In this document: one piece after another, positions 62,490 through 64,000 of the stretch
Position numbering within the stretch: the first letter of the stretch is position 1
Layout: the number at the start of each line of letters is the position of its first letter
Origin: Streptomyces sp. NBC_01264
Lineage (GTDB): Bacteria; Actinomycetota; Actinomycetes; Streptomycetales; Streptomycetaceae
Assembly (NCBI RefSeq): GCF_026340675.1
Contig: NZ_JAPEOX010000001.1
Span: 2,666,001 to 2,730,000, forward strand
Reading direction: 5' to 3'
Length of the DNA: 64,000 nucleotides
The notes under the pieces: model-generated
What the model saw: only the letters and a program-made list of their open reading frames with translations
What the model was told of the DNA's origin: nothing
Database searches by the model: none
Position numbers and translations under genes: made by a program

Positions 62490-63284
62490 TTACGCGGAAG
62501 TGGACGCTCCGGATTCCCGCAGGGCCCCGCCGGTGAACCAGTACACGGCTCCCACCAGCAATCCTCCACCCACGATGTTCCCGGGCACGGTGAACATCAC
62601 ATTGCGGAAAAGGTCACCGAACCCCGCTGAGCCATCCAGGATCGCGAGGCTGAAAACAGCCATGTTCGCTACACAGTGTTCGAATCCGACGGCGACAAAA
62701 ACAGCCACGGGCAGCCACAGGACGAAAATCTTGGCCGCATCGCCGCGGGCCCGGGTGAACATCCAGATGGCCAGGCAGACGAGCATGTTGCAGAGCACCG
62801 CGCGCCAGAACAGCTGTCCGCCGCTCAGCGCCATCTTCCCGTGCACCATCTCGGTGAGCATGGACCGCGCCGAGGGCGAGGAGGCCACGCCCGAGGCGTG
62901 CACCATGGCCCCGAAGGCGAAGGCTCCGACCAGGTTCCCGGCCAGCGAGAGCGTCCAGGACAGGATCAGGTCCTTGGGGCCGGTACGCCCCGACAGGGCT
63001 CCGACCAGCATGACCATCACGTTGCTCGTGAAGAGCTGGGCGCCGGCGAACATCACGATGGTCAGGGCGATCGGGAAGACCGCGCCCTCCAGCAGTTTCA
63101 CGGCCGGCGAGCCCTTGGCCACGAAGGGCGAGATCGCGACCAGGAGCAGCACCTCGCCGACGGCGATGTAGGCGCCCGCGAGCATCGCCGACACGAAGTA
63201 GCGCGGCGGATGCCCGAGGTCATGGGCCTTGTGCTCGGCCTGCCCCGAGGTGGCTTCGACGTTCTGAGCGATGCTGTTCACCAT
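62490..63284 (-). CDS. formate/nitrite transporter (FNT) family channel
   Basis: 264 residues with six membrane helices. FNT features: SAMLAGAYIAVGEVLLLVA, VMFAGAQLFTSNVMVMLVGALSGR (the Omega/F-loop region), WTLSLAGNLVGAFAFGAM, RAVLCNMLVCLAIWM and FEHCVANMAVFSLAI, GNIVGGGLLVGAVYWF. It conducts formate, nitrite or another small anion. GTG-free ATG start with divergent ABC ATPase gene 130 bases away. Confidence 0.93.
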   Translation of the reverse strand: MVNSIAQNVEATSGQAEHKAHDLGHPPRYFVSAMLAGAYIAVGEVLLLVAISPFVAKGSPAVKLLEGAVFPIALTIVMFAGAQLFTSNVMVMLVGALSGRTGPKDLILSWTLSLAGNLVGAFAFGAMVHASGVASSPSARSMLTEMVHGKMALSGGQLFWRAVLCNMLVCLAIWMFTRARGDAAKIFVLWLPVAVFVAVGFEHCVANMAVFSLAILDGSAGFGDLFRNVMFTVPGNIVGGGLLVGAVYWFTGGALRESGASTSA

Positions 63285-63414
63285 TCGACGTTAGGCCCCG
63301 GCCCCACCCCCGGATAGACGAAAAAGTCACGAATGCGCAGGTCCGTGACCCTTCGGGGGCGGGACCTACGGCCCCACCCCGGTCACCTCCCGCGGCTCCG
63401 TAGACTCACTCCCC

Positions 63415-64000
63415 ATGAGCAACGACCCCGCCGTGGACATCCGCGGACTGGTGAAGCGGTACGGCCCCAAAACCGCGGTGGACGGCCTGGACCTCACCGT
63501 CCGGAGGGCCTCGGTCACCGCAGTCCTTGGTCCCAACGGCGCGGGCAAGACGACCACTGTGGAAACCTGCGAGGGCTACCGCCGCCCCGACGCCGGAACC
63601 GTCCGCGTCCTCGGCCTCGACCCCGTGACCCAGGCCGAGTCCCTGCGCCCGCGCATCGGCGTGATGCTGCAGTCCGGCGGCGTCTACTCCGGCGCCCGGG
63701 CCGTCGAGATGCTGCGCCACATGGCCAAGCTCTACGCTGATCCCCTGGACGTCCCCACCCTGGTGGAACGCCTCGGCCTCGGCGGCTGCGGCCGCACCGC
63801 ATACCGCCGGCTCTCCGGCGGCCAGCAGCAGCGCCTGGCCCTCGCCATGGCCGTCGTCGGCCGCCCCGAGCTGGTCTTCCTGGACGAGCCGACCGCGGGC
63901 CTCGACCCGCAGGCCCGCCGCGCGACCTGGGAACTCGTACGGGAACTGCGTGCCGACGGGGTCTCGGTCGTCCTCACCACCCACCACATGGACGAGGCCG
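63415..64000 (+). CDS. ABC exporter ATP-binding subunit, 5' part
   Basis: The first 195 residues of an ABC ATPase; the gene runs off the window. Walker A in VLGPNGAGKTTTVETCEGY, Q-loop VMLQSGGVY, signature RLSGGQQQRLALAMAVVGRP, Walker B LVFLDEPTAGLDPQA and H-loop VVLTTHHMDEA. It is a DrrA/NatA-type exporter ATPase; the permease should follow. The ATG at 63415 has no strong ribosome site. Confidence 0.92.
   Translation, partial: MSNDPAVDIRGLVKRYGPKTAVDGLDLTVRRASVTAVLGPNGAGKTTTVETCEGYRRPDAGTVRVLGLDPVTQAESLRPRIGVMLQSGGVYSGARAVEMLRHMAKLYADPLDVPTLVERLGLGGCGRTAYRRLSGGQQQRLALAMAVVGRPELVFLDEPTAGLDPQARRATWELVRELRADGVSVVLTTHHMDEA

Overview
The window is a high-GC (about 70-73% by eye) actinomycete chromosome segment, almost certainly Streptomyces. 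Reasons: third-position G/C bias, GTG/TTG starts, 1-4 nt start/stop overlaps inside operons, 11-bp direct-repeat PHO boxes, a Gbn-type GATC-binding small protein, an LAETG-anchored SCO1860-type protein, and a gene order that from memory resembles the S. coelicolor SCO1827-SCO1927 interval. It is core/housekeeping chromosome: no transposase, integrase, phage gene, CRISPR array, rRNA or tRNA was recognised.

Layout. 1-2.4 kb: tail of a BRCT protein, a zinc-ribbon protein, a SURF1 protein and a divergent SDR. 2.5-4.6 kb (minus): a five-gene Asp23/AmaP envelope operon with overlapping starts. 4.8-9.6 kb: enoyl-CoA hydratase, Gbn, ABC-F ATPase, zinc metallopeptidase, VOC protein. 9.6-12.3 kb: a large protein of unknown function and an alpha/beta hydrolase. 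12.6-14.2 kb: PHO box, PiT phosphate transporter and a small membrane partner. 14.3-23.8 kb: cobalamin block with a B12 riboswitch, then cbiB-cobQ-chelatase-cobO-cobB, a ZIP transporter and a CbiG(C-terminal)/CobC fusion. CobN and the corrin-ring methyltransferases are not in this window, and interspersed repeats sit between cobQ and the chelatase gene and inside cobB.

24-36 kb: CapA-like protein, LAETG surface protein, amidohydrolase, two class V PLP enzymes, DsbA/FrnE, GNAT, a class B PBP, a NarL-type two-component pair and a polytopic membrane protein. 36-41 kb: IclR/aldehyde dehydrogenase divergent pair, SHOCT protein beside a decayed DUF6325 gene, TerD-family protein. 41-46.4 kb: a probable phosphate-scavenging group (Tat-exported PhoX-type phosphatase with PHO box, secreted EEP nuclease) around a paralogue of the 9.6-kb unknown gene. 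46.4-55.6 kb: GNAT, dapD, MFS transporter divergent from an HxlR-peroxiredoxin fusion with a shared palindrome, TetR/SMR pair with palindrome, membrane protein, and two tandem secreted paralogues. 55.7-62.4 kb (minus): complete SUF Fe-S operon sufR-B-D-ferredoxin-C-S-U-DUF59 with a CAAC-N6-GTTG SufR operator. 62.5-64 kb: FNT channel and the start of an ABC exporter ATPase.

Themes: phosphate response, cobalamin, Fe-S and redox homeostasis. The least ordinary items are the HxlR-peroxiredoxin fusion with its divergent palindrome, the repeat-derived linker in CobB, the Gbn/GATC arrangement, and the two pairs of uncharacterised paralogues.
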